From Hyphomicrobium_A sp965243865 (GTDB lineage: Bacteria; Pseudomonadota; Alphaproteobacteria; Rhizobiales; Hyphomicrobiaceae), in NCBI RefSeq assembly GCF_965243865.1, contig NZ_OZ251603.1, forward strand, positions 1,798,001 to 1,862,000: DNA of 64,000 nt. Reading direction: 5' to 3'. Positions within the stretch are counted from its first letter, which is position 1. The number at the start of each line of letters is the position of its first letter. The notes beneath the pieces were generated by a model, which was not told where the DNA came from, ran no database searches, and saw only the letters and a program-made list of their open reading frames with translations. Of the stretch, positions 7,873-17,139 are shown one piece after another. Made by a program: the position numbers and the translations under genes.

Positions 7873-9723
7873 ATGCCAGTTTATCGTTCCAGAACAAGTA
7901 CTCATGGGCGCAACATGGCCGGCGCCAGGGCCCTCTGGCGCGCCACCGGGATGAAGGGCGAAGACTTCGGCAAGCCCATCATCGCCATCGCCAACAGCTT
8001 CACCCAGTTCGTGCCCGGGCACGTGCACCTGAAAGACCTCGGCCAGCTCGTCGCTGGCGAGATCGCGGCGGCTGGCGGCGTTGCCAAGGAGTTCAACACC
8101 ATCGCCGTCGACGACGGCATCGCCATGGGCCACGACGGCATGCTCTATTCGCTGCCGAGCCGCGAGTTGATCGCCGACAGCGTCGAGTACATGGTCAACG
8201 CCCATTGCGCCGATGCGCTCGTCTGCATCTCCAATTGCGACAAGATCACGCCCGGCATGCTGATGGCGTCTCTGCGTCTCAACATCCCGACCATCTTCGT
8301 CTCCGGCGGCCCGATGGAAGCCGGCAAGGTCGCCGTGAAAGGAAAAGAGCGCGCGCTCGATCTCGTCGATGCCATGGTGATGGCCGCGGACGAGCACTAC
8401 ACCGACCAGGAAGTCGATGCCGTGGAGCGCTCCGCCTGCCCGACGTGCGGCTCGTGCTCCGGCATGTTCACTGCCAACTCGATGAACTGCCTCACCGAAG
8501 CGCTTGGCCTGGCACTGCCCGGCAACGGCTCCGTCCTCGCCACGCATTCCGACCGCGAAAAGCTCTTCCGCGAGGCCGGACGCCAGATCGTCGCCCTCGC
8601 CAAGCGCTGGTACGAGAATGACGACGTCACCGCCACGCCGCGCGGCATCGCCACCTTTGGCGCATTCGAGAACGCGATGAGCCTCGATATCGCCATGGGC
8701 GGATCGACCAACACGGTGCTGCATCTTCTCGCCGCCGCGCAGGAAGGCGAGGTGAACTTCACCATGGCAGACATCGATCGCCTGTCGCGCCGCGTGCCCT
8801 GCCTTTGCAAAGTCGCGCCGTCGAAAAGCGACGTGCACATGGAGGACGTACACCGCGCCGGGGGTATCATGTCGATCCTCGGCGAGCTGGAGCGCGCCGG
8901 CCTGATCGATGCCAGCCTGCCGACTGTGCACGAGCCGACGCTCGGTGATGCGCTCTCTCGCTGGGACATCGGCCGCACCAACAACGAAGATGCACGCACG
9001 CTCTTCAGCGCCGCACCGGGCGGCGTCCCGACCCAAGTTGCGTTCAGTCAGTCCGCGCGCTGGAAAGAGCTCGACACCGACCGCAAGAGCGGCGTCATCC
9101 GTTCAGCCGAGCATCCGTTCTCCAAGGACGGCGGCCTTGCCGTGCTGTTCGGCAATCTTGCGCCCGAAGGCTGCATTGTAAAAACCGCCGGCGTCGATGA
9201 ATCGATCCTGGTCTTCAAGGGCCGCGCTCGCGTCTACGAGAGTCAGGAAGCCGCCGTGACTGCCATCCTCAGTAGCAAGGTGGAAGCCGGCGATGTCGTC
9301 ATCATCCGCTACGAAGGCCCCAAGGGCGGCCCCGGCATGCAGGAGATGCTCTATCCCACCAGCTACCTGAAATCGAAGGGCCTCGGCAAAGCATGCGCGC
9401 TGATCACCGACGGCCGCTTCTCGGGCGGAACGTCCGGCCTTTCCATCGGCCACGTGTCGCCCGAGGCTGCTGAGGGCGGCCTCATCGGCCTCGTCGAGAA
9501 CGACGATCCGATTCTTATCGACATCCCCAACCGCGTCATCAGCCTTGAAGTCGATGAAGCCATCCTGGCGAAGCGGCGCGAGGCGATGATCGCAAGAGGC
9601 GCCGAGGCCTGGAAACCGGTCGGCCGCAAACGCAACGTCTCGCCCGCACTCCGCGCGTACGCTGCTCTCACCACCAACGCCGCGCGCGGCGCCGTCCGCG
9701 ACGTCAATCAGATCTCGAAGTGA
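7873..9723 (+). CDS. ilvD: Dihydroxy-acid dehydratase
   Basis: A 616-residue enzyme, the same length as E. coli IlvD. It dehydrates 2,3-dihydroxy-3-methylbutanoate and its homologue to the 2-keto acids leading to valine, isoleucine and leucine. The iron-sulfur cluster cysteines are present: C122 in SNCDKITPGM and C195 in CPTCGSCSGMFT. The ATG is preceded by GGGAG. The gene is divergent from a LysR regulator. No other ilv gene is nearby. Confidence 0.97.
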   Translation: MPVYRSRTSTHGRNMAGARALWRATGMKGEDFGKPIIAIANSFTQFVPGHVHLKDLGQLVAGEIAAAGGVAKEFNTIAVDDGIAMGHDGMLYSLPSRELIADSVEYMVNAHCADALVCISNCDKITPGMLMASLRLNIPTIFVSGGPMEAGKVAVKGKERALDLVDAMVMAADEHYTDQEVDAVERSACPTCGSCSGMFTANSMNCLTEALGLALPGNGSVLATHSDREKLFREAGRQIVALAKRWYENDDVTATPRGIATFGAFENAMSLDIAMGGSTNTVLHLLAAAQEGEVNFTMADIDRLSRRVPCLCKVAPSKSDVHMEDVHRAGGIMSILGELERAGLIDASLPTVHEPTLGDALSRWDIGRTNNEDARTLFSAAPGGVPTQVAFSQSARWKELDTDRKSGVIRSAEHPFSKDGGLAVLFGNLAPEGCIVKTAGVDESILVFKGRARVYESQEAAVTAILSSKVEAGDVVIIRYEGPKGGPGMQEMLYPTSYLKSKGLGKACALITDGRFSGGTSGLSIGHVSPEAAEGGLIGLVENDDPILIDIPNRVISLEVDEAILAKRREAMIARGAEAWKPVGRKRNVSPALRAYAALTTNAARGAVRDVNQISK

Positions 9724-9733
9724 ATGCAAATGC

Positions 9734-9759
9734 TCCGGTCCATCGCGAGGTGGACCGGA
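9734..9759 (+). terminator. Hairpin after ilvD
   Basis: A 9-bp perfect stem (TCCGGTCCA 9734-9742, TGGACCGGA 9751-9759) with an eight-base loop lies 10 bases after the ilvD stop. No T-run follows, so it is at best an atypical terminator; it also lies before the stop of the opposing glycosyltransferase gene. Confidence 0.4.
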
Positions 9760-9797
9760 CTGCTCACGCGCTTACCGGAGAGAGAGGGAAGGGATCG

Positions 9798-10610
9798 TCA
9801 GCCAGCCAGGCTGGTCGGTTGCGTGACGCCGTATTCCCTTACGAGACCGCCCAGCCAACTGTCATGTGGTGGGGTGTCCATTCCGACAACGCGTTTGTAG
9901 AGGCTGTGCCAGAGGTGCACGGCACGCGTTTGCGGCGTGAAGTACTGCGTAACCGCCTGACCATCGTGAAAGATGCGAATGTCGTCACGCCGCACAGGCG
10001 CGAACGGAAAGAACACGTCTTTCGACTGCACATCGCCAACATGGCCGTTCGCACGCACGAAATGCGTCAGCGCCGCAGGGCCGTATAGTAGCCGCGGCGG
10101 CGGCTTGCCCTGCACCCACTTCTCGAAGCGCTTCCAGTGCATGCCAAGCCGCGTCGGCAGGGGATACCAAGGCGGAGCGTACGTTACGGGTCGCTTGCGG
10201 CAGAATGCCAAATAATCGGTCAGGACCGGACACCCGGGCTGCAATCCCAGAACAGCGCCGCAAATGCTCTCTCCTGAAACCTCCCAGGACATGAGGTATC
10301 GCTCAGACCCCAGCGGCTTAAGCACGATCATATCGAGGTCGAACCAGATACCGCGACCCTGCGCTAGACCCTCGACCCGAAACCAGTCCGAGAAGTGATC
10401 GGGCACGCGCTGGTTGATGCAGCTAAGCTCGGGTGCATCGAGCACATCTCGCGCGTCCTCGACGCGAACGCCGAGGCCAGCCGCACGCAGCTCGTTTGGA
10501 TTATAGGAAAAAACGGTGACGTCATGGCCAGCGGCAACCGCAGATGCGCAGCTGAGCCGCTCCATCCACGTTACCGGTCCCGACCAATAAGAGAAAATCC
10601 GACCAGCCAC
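9798..10610 (-). CDS. DXD-motif glycosyltransferase (GT32-like)
   Basis: About 270 residues from the GTG at 10610, chosen because GGGGGA precedes it and the recognisable sequence begins at once with GRIFSYW. A longer GTG start at 10643 is possible. FDLDMIVLKP carries the metal-binding DXD expected of nucleotide-sugar transferases, and the C-terminal GPAALTHF and late aromatic/His segments resemble the sugar-binding DXD family of capsule and LPS sugar transferases. There is no membrane segment. No other surface-polysaccharide gene is adjacent, so acceptor and sugar are unknown. Confidence 0.7.
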   Translation of the reverse strand: MAGRIFSYWSGPVTWMERLSCASAVAAGHDVTVFSYNPNELRAAGLGVRVEDARDVLDAPELSCINQRVPDHFSDWFRVEGLAQGRGIWFDLDMIVLKPLGSERYLMSWEVSGESICGAVLGLQPGCPVLTDYLAFCRKRPVTYAPPWYPLPTRLGMHWKRFEKWVQGKPPPRLLYGPAALTHFVRANGHVGDVQSKDVFFPFAPVRRDDIRIFHDGQAVTQYFTPQTRAVHLWHSLYKRVVGMDTPPHDSWLGGLVREYGVTQPTSLAG

Positions 10611-10744
10611 GAGAGTCCCCCGACTGCCCGAAGTGTCGCGCACGCTTATGCGCAGATTGCCTTATAGACTCGAAATGACGCTATCTCGTCAAGAGACTGA
10701 TTTTCAATCGTGTCTGCAAGATCGAGGCGAGCGAACGACCATCA

Positions 10745-11179
10745 TTATTTCTCGCACCGATGCAGATACTCGCGCGGCGAGTTCGATTTGAACACCGCCG
10801 TGTTGGAATTCCAATCGCCGATTTCGAGCAGATCCCGGTTCACCACCCGCTCGGCGATTATGCAATTCGTCTTGCACTCCGTGCCATCGGAGTTCTTCAG
10901 CTTCTGCGCCAGAATGATTCGCTGCCCGCGCACATCGCCGGTGATGTCGATCAGGCGCTCAGTGAATGCCGCCTCGGAGGTGCTTCCCTCCTCGACCTTT
11001 CGGCTGAGCAGGAAGCTGCGGTTGCGCGGAATGTTCTCAGTCTTGACGTCAGTGCGCGTGTTGCACCAGTAGCCGCCAAGGAACAGGGCATCGAAATCCT
11101 GCGACTGCGCTAGGGCCGGCTGTCCTAAACAGGCCAGGGAGGCAAAGGCGGCGATGCTGATGCTTCTAAAGCTGACCAC
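10745..11179 (-). CDS. Small secreted protein of unknown function
   Basis: 144 residues from a GTG at 11179 with AAGGAG nine bases upstream. A clear signal peptide ends near ALA (~residue 24). The mature part contains four cysteines (WCNT, ECKTNC, HRCEK), suggesting two disulfides in the periplasm. I do not recognise the family. It is transcribed alone, upstream of the opposite-strand DXD transferase region. Confidence 0.7.
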   Translation of the reverse strand: MVSFRSISIAAFASLACLGQPALAQSQDFDALFLGGYWCNTRTDVKTENIPRNRSFLLSRKVEEGSTSEAAFTERLIDITGDVRGQRIILAQKLKNSDGTECKTNCIIAERVVNRDLLEIGDWNSNTAVFKSNSPREYLHRCEK

Positions 11180-11440
11180 GTCTGGAGGCTCCTTATCTGC
11201 TCGCCCCAGTGTCGCAGTGCGGCCCCCAGAAGTCGCCGGAATCCTGACCGGTAGGTATTGGCGCGATTAAGGAGCAGAGCAAACTTGCTGATAGGTGCCA
11301 GCCGCGCAAAAGATGCATCTGCCACCCGCAGCACTTGCCTTCGGGCGAGAAATCGATAGGTCAACCGGACCGAAAGCTTTTACGCCGAAAATGGACGGCT
11401 GCCCCTTTGCAGCCACCACTCCGCCGAGGGCAGACATTCG

Positions 11441-12061
11441 ATGGCTAAGACCGCGATCACTCTTCACAAGAACGACCTGCCAGCCGGGCTGTCGTTCGGC
11501 CCCAGCGTCGCCGTCGACACCGAAACACTCGGCCTCAATCCCAATCGCGACCGCCTGTGCGTCGTTCAGCTGTCCGCCGGTGACGGCACCGCCCACCTCG
11601 TCCAGTTCGACGGCAAAGACTATTCCGCCCCTAATCTCAAAGCGCTGCTCACCGACCCCGCCGTCCTGAAGATCTTCCACTACGCCCGCTTCGATATCGC
11701 GGTCCTCGAAAAGTATCTCGGCCTCGTCACCGCGCCGATCTACTGCACCAAGATCGCCTCCAAACTCGTGCGCACCTATACCGACCGCCACGGCCTCAAG
11801 GACCTCGTCTCCGAACTGGCCGGCGTCGAGCTGTCGAAGCAGCAACAAAGCTCTGACTGGGCCGCGACCGAACTCTCCCAGCAGCAACTGGCCTATGCGG
11901 CGTCAGACGTGCTCCACCTCCACACCGTGAAAGCCAAGCTCGACGCCATGTTGGAGCGCGACGGCCGCACCCAGTTCGCCGAGGCCGCTTTCGGCTTCCT
12001 CGGCACGCGTGCCAAGCTGGACTTGGCCGGTTTCGGCGAGATCGATATATTCGCCCACTGA
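11441..12061 (+). CDS. Ribonuclease D-like 3'-5' exonuclease (single-domain)
   Basis: A 206-residue DEDDy exonuclease. The first catalytic pair is in VAVDTETLG (D26, E28), the second in FHYARFDIAVL and the third in YAASDVLHLH with the characteristic Tyr. Full-length RNase D of about 370 residues also has HRDC domains; these are absent, as in many rhizobial versions. It would trim RNA 3' ends in the cytoplasm. It precedes the lpt-rpoN block, the usual rhizobial position, separated by 116 bases. Confidence 0.88.
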   Translation: MAKTAITLHKNDLPAGLSFGPSVAVDTETLGLNPNRDRLCVVQLSAGDGTAHLVQFDGKDYSAPNLKALLTDPAVLKIFHYARFDIAVLEKYLGLVTAPIYCTKIASKLVRTYTDRHGLKDLVSELAGVELSKQQQSSDWAATELSQQQLAYAASDVLHLHTVKAKLDAMLERDGRTQFAEAAFGFLGTRAKLDLAGFGEIDIFAH

Positions 12062-12177
12062 GTTATCCCCCGCGGGCGCCCGCGCCACGCATGGGGCCCT
12101 TGGCCACAGTCCCAATATAACCCCAATTCACGCACATTTACGGGCAGCGGCTGAAGCCGCCAGCTTTGATCGGGCGC

Positions 12178-14121
12178 ATGGCAACGACGACCAACCTCGC
12201 CCCCGGCCAGTCATGGACGGTGGGCACCACTGCCACCAACCGTGCACGCAATTTCGTGCGCGCGCGACGGCACACGCGCTTCGTCCGCGCATTGCGTTTC
12301 CTGCTGCCGAGCGGCGCTTGCGCCGTGCTCGCCCTTTATCTCGTGATGGTGCTCGAAACAGCGGGCCTCGTCGATGGCATTCCGCACGTCGAGCTGCCGC
12401 GCATCATCCCCGACAACCTGACGATGGATAACCCGCGTTACGAAGGGTTCAACAAAGATGGCGGCAAGTATGTCGTGATTGCCGACACGGCCATCCAGGA
12501 TCTCGTCAACACCGAGCACATCCGCCTCAACGGCATCAACGGCGACCTCACCGACGCCAAGAAATCGAAGACCAATCTCAAAGCCGTGCAGGGTGACTTC
12601 AACACCAAGACCAACGAACTATTGCTGTCCGGCGGCATCGACATCGTCGCCGAGAGCGGCCTCAAAGCGAAGCTATCGAGCGCAACCATCCTCACCAAGG
12701 ACAACATCATCTTCTCCAAGGAGCCGGTGCTTGTCGAAATGCCGTCCGGCACCATCCGCTCCAACGAGATGCGCCTGCTCAACAAAACCCGCGAGATCGC
12801 CTTTGTCGGCAACGTCGACGCCCATCTGACACCGAAGACTGACCCGGCAGCGGCAGACAAACAGGCTGAGAAAACTGCAGCCGCACCGCTCATTGGCGGC
12901 GGCAGCGGGCCGATCGACGTCACCGCTAAGCGCCTCGACATCGACGACACCGGCAAGACCGCAACCTTCACTGGCAACGTGCGCGCCGTGCAGGGAGAAG
13001 CCGCGATCGAAACCGCGGCACTACAGGTCTTCTACGAGGGCGGCAACACGGACGATGCCGCTCTGCCCGGCGCCGGCAGCAAGATCAAGCGCATCGTCTC
13101 GACCGACCCCGTCGTCATGACGCGCGCCCCGCAAGATCGCGTCACCGGCGACAGCCTCGACTACGACGCCGCCAAACAGGTCGCCGTCGTCGCCGGCGAT
13201 GTGCACATGGCATCTGGCACTGACCGCAGCGCCACCGCAGCCAAAGCCGTCGTCGATCAGACGGCAGACACCATCCTCCTCACTGGCGACGTCATCGTTA
13301 AGCAGAGTCGCAACAAGCTCGAGGGCGAGCGCCTCTATGTCGAGCGCGCAACGGGCCGTACGCAGTTGACCTCGCCCGGTGCCAGCCCGACGCAGCCGGG
13401 ACGCATTTCCGCGCGCTTCTTCCGTACCGACCAGAGCACAGATCAGGTCAAAGTTGCCGCCACGCAAGCAGCCAAGCAGGCCGCCGGTGGTTTGCTCGGT
13501 CAGGCGCCCGTGTTCAAGACCGACCCGACCGCGCCTATCGACATCGACGCCGTGCGCCTCGACGTTGACGACCAGGCAAAGCGCGCCGTCTTCAAGGGCG
13601 ACGTCCGCGTCGTCCAAGGAGACTTTGTCGTACGCACATCCGAGCTGCGCACGTTCTACTCTGGCTCCGCAGGTCTCGCCGAAGAGCAGGCATCGCCCGC
13701 ACAGAAGCAGGCCGCGCAGATCAACCGCATCGAAGCACGCGGCAAGGTCATCGTCACCTCCAAGAACGGCCAGAACGCCACCGGCGACTGGGCCGACTAC
13801 GATGTGAAAAAGAACCTGGTCGTACTCGGCGGCGACGTCATCCTGACCCAGGGCAAGAACGTGGTACGTGGAACCAAGCTCACCATCGACATGGTTAGCG
13901 GCGAGAGCATCATCGACAGCGCCAACAACGGCCCCTGGTCGGCCACGGCGAGCGAAAATGGTCCGTCGTCCCAAGCATCTAAGGGACGGCAAACCACCCC
14001 TTCGCGCCCCAGCGCAATTTTTTACCCTCGCGAGCGAAAGCCTGCCGAAAAGAAGCCCTCCGCGGGTGCTACCGGAGCCGAAGTCCCCGGCGGGGGCTGG
14101 TCGACCGATTCCTCCAACTGA
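12178..14121 (+). CDS. LptC-LptA-LptA fusion, LPS transport bridge protein
   Basis: 647 residues from the ATG at 12178 (a TTG four codons upstream is possible). Domains in order: cytoplasmic N-terminus, one membrane segment at ~41-60, an LptC-like beta-jellyroll at ~75-215, a charged Ala-rich linker, an OstA/LptA domain at ~245-400 starting GPIDVTAKRLDIDD, then a second OstA/LptA domain at ~453-582 starting APIDIDAVRLDVDD, and a Pro-rich tail. LptC and LptA normally are separate proteins of about 200 residues each. The next gene is lptB. This protein probably forms the inner-membrane-anchored, periplasm-spanning LPS slide from a single chain. Confidence 0.85.
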   Translation: MATTTNLAPGQSWTVGTTATNRARNFVRARRHTRFVRALRFLLPSGACAVLALYLVMVLETAGLVDGIPHVELPRIIPDNLTMDNPRYEGFNKDGGKYVVIADTAIQDLVNTEHIRLNGINGDLTDAKKSKTNLKAVQGDFNTKTNELLLSGGIDIVAESGLKAKLSSATILTKDNIIFSKEPVLVEMPSGTIRSNEMRLLNKTREIAFVGNVDAHLTPKTDPAAADKQAEKTAAAPLIGGGSGPIDVTAKRLDIDDTGKTATFTGNVRAVQGEAAIETAALQVFYEGGNTDDAALPGAGSKIKRIVSTDPVVMTRAPQDRVTGDSLDYDAAKQVAVVAGDVHMASGTDRSATAAKAVVDQTADTILLTGDVIVKQSRNKLEGERLYVERATGRTQLTSPGASPTQPGRISARFFRTDQSTDQVKVAATQAAKQAAGGLLGQAPVFKTDPTAPIDIDAVRLDVDDQAKRAVFKGDVRVVQGDFVVRTSELRTFYSGSAGLAEEQASPAQKQAAQINRIEARGKVIVTSKNGQNATGDWADYDVKKNLVVLGGDVILTQGKNVVRGTKLTIDMVSGESIIDSANNGPWSATASENGPSSQASKGRQTTPSRPSAIFYPRERKPAEKKPSAGATGAEVPGGGWSTDSSN

Positions 14122-14216
14122 CGCCCAGATCGCGGCCAATACGCCCGATTGACAGGGCCGGTGATCGGCGCACCATGGTCAGGCGCCCCTCGAGGGCCAC
14201 GTGAGGTTCTCTGGAC

Positions 14217-15071
14217 GTGCTTAAAATCCTTTCCTTCGGCTCCAAACCATCCCCTGCCGACGCCTACGGCGAGTGGGGAGAGGATGGCTACGCCCAGGCC
14301 GGCCAGGCAGCGTTGGGGGGCAGCGCCGAGCAGCTCGGCGCCGAGGGCTGGCTGACGGCCGATCACATCCAAAAGAGCTATAAGAAGCGCAAGGTCGTCC
14401 GCGGCGTCAGCCTCGCCGTGCGGCGTGGAGAGTCCGTCGGATTGCTTGGCCCCAACGGCGCCGGCAAGACCACCGTATTCTACATGATCACCGGGCTGGT
14501 GCCCGCCGACGCCGGCAACATCACCATTGACGGCATGGATGTCACGCGTCTGCCGATGTATCGGCGCGCCCGCCTAGGCATCGGCTACCTTCCTCAGGAG
14601 GCCTCGATCTTCCGCGGCCTCACCGTCGAGCAGAACATCATGGCCGTGCTCGAGATCGTCGAGCCATCAAAGAAGAAGCGCAAGGAAAAGCTCGACAGCC
14701 TGCTCGAAGAATTCCGCATCACACGACTGCGCAAGTCTCCCTCGATCGCCCTTTCGGGTGGCGAGCGGCGCCGCTGCGAAATCGCCCGCGCACTGGCGTC
14801 CGGTCCATCCTTCATGCTGCTGGACGAGCCATTCGCCGGCATCGACCCGATTGCCGTCGGGGATATCCAGGAGCTTGTCCGCCACTTGACCGAGCGTGGG
14901 ATCGGCGTTCTCATCACCGACCATAACGTGCGTGAAACGCTCGGCATGATAGACCGCGCCTACATCATCTATGACGGACAGGTCCTAACCCAAGGTAAGC
15001 CTGAGGAAATCATAGCGAACGACGACGTGCGCCGTGTGTACCTGGGAGACATGTTTGTTAACGAGCGCTGA
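14217..15071 (+). CDS. lptB: LPS export ABC transporter ATP-binding protein
   Basis: 284 residues; the ATPase that powers LPS extraction by LptFG. Walker A GPNGAGKTT is at 78-86, signature LSGGER at 179-184, Walker B FMLLDEP at 199-205 and switch His at 236. A ~45-residue N-terminal extension ahead of the ABC fold is longer than in E. coli. The GTG start at 14217 follows the lptC/A stop by 95 bases. lptF and lptG are not in the window. Confidence 0.95.
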   Translation: MLKILSFGSKPSPADAYGEWGEDGYAQAGQAALGGSAEQLGAEGWLTADHIQKSYKKRKVVRGVSLAVRRGESVGLLGPNGAGKTTVFYMITGLVPADAGNITIDGMDVTRLPMYRRARLGIGYLPQEASIFRGLTVEQNIMAVLEIVEPSKKKRKEKLDSLLEEFRITRLRKSPSIALSGGERRRCEIARALASGPSFMLLDEPFAGIDPIAVGDIQELVRHLTERGIGVLITDHNVRETLGMIDRAYIIYDGQVLTQGKPEEIIANDDVRRVYLGDMFVNER

Positions 15072-15110
15072 GTAGACGGAACTCCGCGCAAGAGGAAACC
15101 GGGCGGGCGC

Positions 15111-16649
15111 ATGGCGCTTTCGACAAAGCTAGAGCTGAGACAAGGCCAGCAGTTGGTGATGACACCCCAACTGCAGCAGGCCATCCGTCTGCTTCAGCTA
15201 TCGAACATCGAGCTCACCCAGTACGTCGAGTCCGAGCTCGAGCGAAATCCGCTGCTCGAGCCCGACGACGGCGCGAGCGAAGTTCCCGTGCGCGCAGAAA
15301 CCGACGCGCCCGAATTCGGCAAGAACGACGAGCCGGCACCCAATGGCGAAAGCGACTGGGTCGACCTCGAAAAGCCGGTGGCCGACCCTGAGGCAACATT
15401 CGATACCGAATACGAGAACGTATATCCCGACAGCAGCGCCACCGACACCGCCGGAGGCGCTGACGCTTCGGGCTGGGCCTCGCTGCGCCAGCGCGGAGCT
15501 GTCAGCGGTGACGACGTCAACATCGAGGCCTACCTCACCAACGACGTCTCCCTGCGTGAGCACCTGAGCGAGCAGGTACCGCTCGTCCTCAGCGAGCCCG
15601 CCGAACGCCTGATCGGCCAGTACCTCGTCGATATGGTGGACGAAGCCGGCTATCTGCCCGGCGCCGACCTTGCCTCGATCGCCGAGAAGCTCGGTGCGCC
15701 GCTCGAACTTGTCGAGAAAGTCCTCGCCTCCCTGCAGACACTCGATCCGCCCGGCGTATGCGCGCGCTCGCTAGCCGAATGCCTCGCGTTGCAGCTCAAA
15801 GAGCAGAACCGATTCGACCCCATCGTCGCAAAGCTGCTCGATAACCTGCACATCCTTGCCAGCCACAACTTGGCGGCTCTGCGCAAGGCCGTCGGCGTCG
15901 AAATGGACGAGCTTCTCGAGATGATCGCCGAGATCAAGAAGCTCAATCCCAAGCCCGGCCTCAAGTTCGGCTCCGTCCAGCTTCAGCCCATCGTGCCCGA
16001 CGTCCTCGTGCGCGCCTCTCCTAACGGCTCGTGGATCATCGAGTTGAACAGCGAGACGCTCCCGCGCGTGCTCGTCAACCGCACGTACCTCACCACCGTT
16101 TCGCAAGCGGCCGGCTCGGCGTCGGATCGTAATTATCTTCTCGAATGCCTGCAGACCGCCAACTGGCTGGTGAAGAGTCTCGATCAGCGCGCTCGCACCA
16201 TCCTGCGCGTCTCCGAAGAGATCGTGCGCCAGCAGGATGCGTTCTTCACGCACGGCGTGCAGTATCTGCGACCGCTGAACCTGCGCACCGTGGCCGACGC
16301 CATCTCGATGCACGAATCCACCGTCTCGCGCGTCACCTCCAACAAGTACATGGCGACACCGCGCGGCATCTTTGAACTGAAGTACTTTTTCACCTCAGCC
16401 ATCGCTTCCGCCGACGACGGCGAGTCGCATTCCTCCGAAGCCGTCCGCCATCGCATCAAGCAGATGATCGACGGCGAAACACCCGCAACCGTGCTCTCCG
16501 ATGACAAGATCGTCGAGAAGCTCAAGAGCGACGGCATCGACATCGCGCGCCGCACCGTCGCCAAGTACCGCGAAGCGATGCGCATTCCCTCATCCGTACA
16601 GCGTCGCCGCGACAAGCGCCTGACCGAGCGCGTCGGGCCCGTCACCTGA
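15111..16649 (+). CDS. rpoN: RNA polymerase sigma-54 factor
   Basis: 512 residues. Region I at the N-terminus is Gln/Leu-rich (KLELRQGQQLVMTPQLQQAI), followed by an acidic region II (~55-130), the core-binding region and the DNA-binding domain. The RpoN box ARRTVAKYRE that recognises the -24 element is at ~479-488, near the end as expected. Sigma54 needs AAA+ activators for open-complex formation. It follows lptB by 39 bases, as in other rhizobia. Confidence 0.97.
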   Translation: MALSTKLELRQGQQLVMTPQLQQAIRLLQLSNIELTQYVESELERNPLLEPDDGASEVPVRAETDAPEFGKNDEPAPNGESDWVDLEKPVADPEATFDTEYENVYPDSSATDTAGGADASGWASLRQRGAVSGDDVNIEAYLTNDVSLREHLSEQVPLVLSEPAERLIGQYLVDMVDEAGYLPGADLASIAEKLGAPLELVEKVLASLQTLDPPGVCARSLAECLALQLKEQNRFDPIVAKLLDNLHILASHNLAALRKAVGVEMDELLEMIAEIKKLNPKPGLKFGSVQLQPIVPDVLVRASPNGSWIIELNSETLPRVLVNRTYLTTVSQAAGSASDRNYLLECLQTANWLVKSLDQRARTILRVSEEIVRQQDAFFTHGVQYLRPLNLRTVADAISMHESTVSRVTSNKYMATPRGIFELKYFFTSAIASADDGESHSSEAVRHRIKQMIDGETPATVLSDDKIVEKLKSDGIDIARRTVAKYREAMRIPSSVQRRRDKRLTERVGPVT

Positions 16650-16767
16650 CCACGCCTTCCGGAGGGCTTGTGTGCACCTCCCGACTGCTCTATAGGCACC
16701 CGCGCATGGCGCAGGTGAGCCAATGCACAACCGACCCCCCGCTGTAACTCGCATGCATAACCGGGCA

Positions 16768-16783
16768 TGGCCTCGTTCTTGCA
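16768..16783 (+). promoter_or_regulatory. Sigma54-like -24/-12 promoter site
   Basis: TGGC-N7-TTGCA: the invariant GG (16769-16770) and GC (16781-16782) are ten bases apart, as required for sigma54, and TTGCA matches the -12 box fully. Three of the less conserved -24 positions do not match. It lies 119 bases after rpoN and 357 bases before ptsN. Confidence 0.5.
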
Positions 16784-16794
16784 CCTCTATGCGA

Positions 16795-16808
16795 GGGGGA
16801 TATCCCCC
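16795..16808. repeat. 14-bp perfect palindrome
   Basis: GGGGGATATCCCCC is a fully symmetric sequence 12 bases downstream of the sigma54-like site. It may be an operator, or form a hairpin in a transcript starting there. Confidence 0.5.
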
Positions 16809-17139
16809 GAACGGACACAAGCTGGAGGACATTTTCCCGGAACAGCGCGCGGCAGCGGCGTTACAAGAGGCTAAGCTCCTGTGAACCAAAGCCGAATTCA
16901 GCGCGTTGCTAGAGTGAGCTGCCGGTTTCCTGTGCAGTCGACCTTGGCAGTGCCATCTTTTTGGTTTCTCAGCACACCAAGGCACTTACCCAGGGGATAG
17001 CGCGGCTGCGCCGGCAGAGGGTACGTGCGGGGGCACGATCGTATAGGTAGAATTGCGAGACTGGCGGGTCGTCGCTGCGCAGGTTCTTCGAGCCTCGCTG
17101 ACGACCATCACTCGCATCAGGTTGGAACAGGATTTTAAG

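Larger units (their letters stand above)
16650..17139. other. 490-base gene-free stretch between rpoN and ptsN
   Basis: No plausible reading frame was found here. In related genomes this slot holds hpf, a ribosome-hibernation factor gene. The stretch holds a sigma54-like site (16768-16783), a 14-bp perfect palindrome (16795-16808) and a TGGCA-G-TGCCA inverted repeat near 16946-16956, so it could encode a small RNA or regulatory leader. Confidence 0.6.

Noticed and set aside
7837..9036. Long open frame on the minus strand opposite ilvD
   Set aside because: It mirrors ilvD codons in a GC-rich gene, has no motif or ribosome-binding site, and ilvD is certain.
13021..14139. 372-codon frame antisense to the Lpt fusion
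   Set aside because: Low-complexity antisense translation of the coding strand, no family features.
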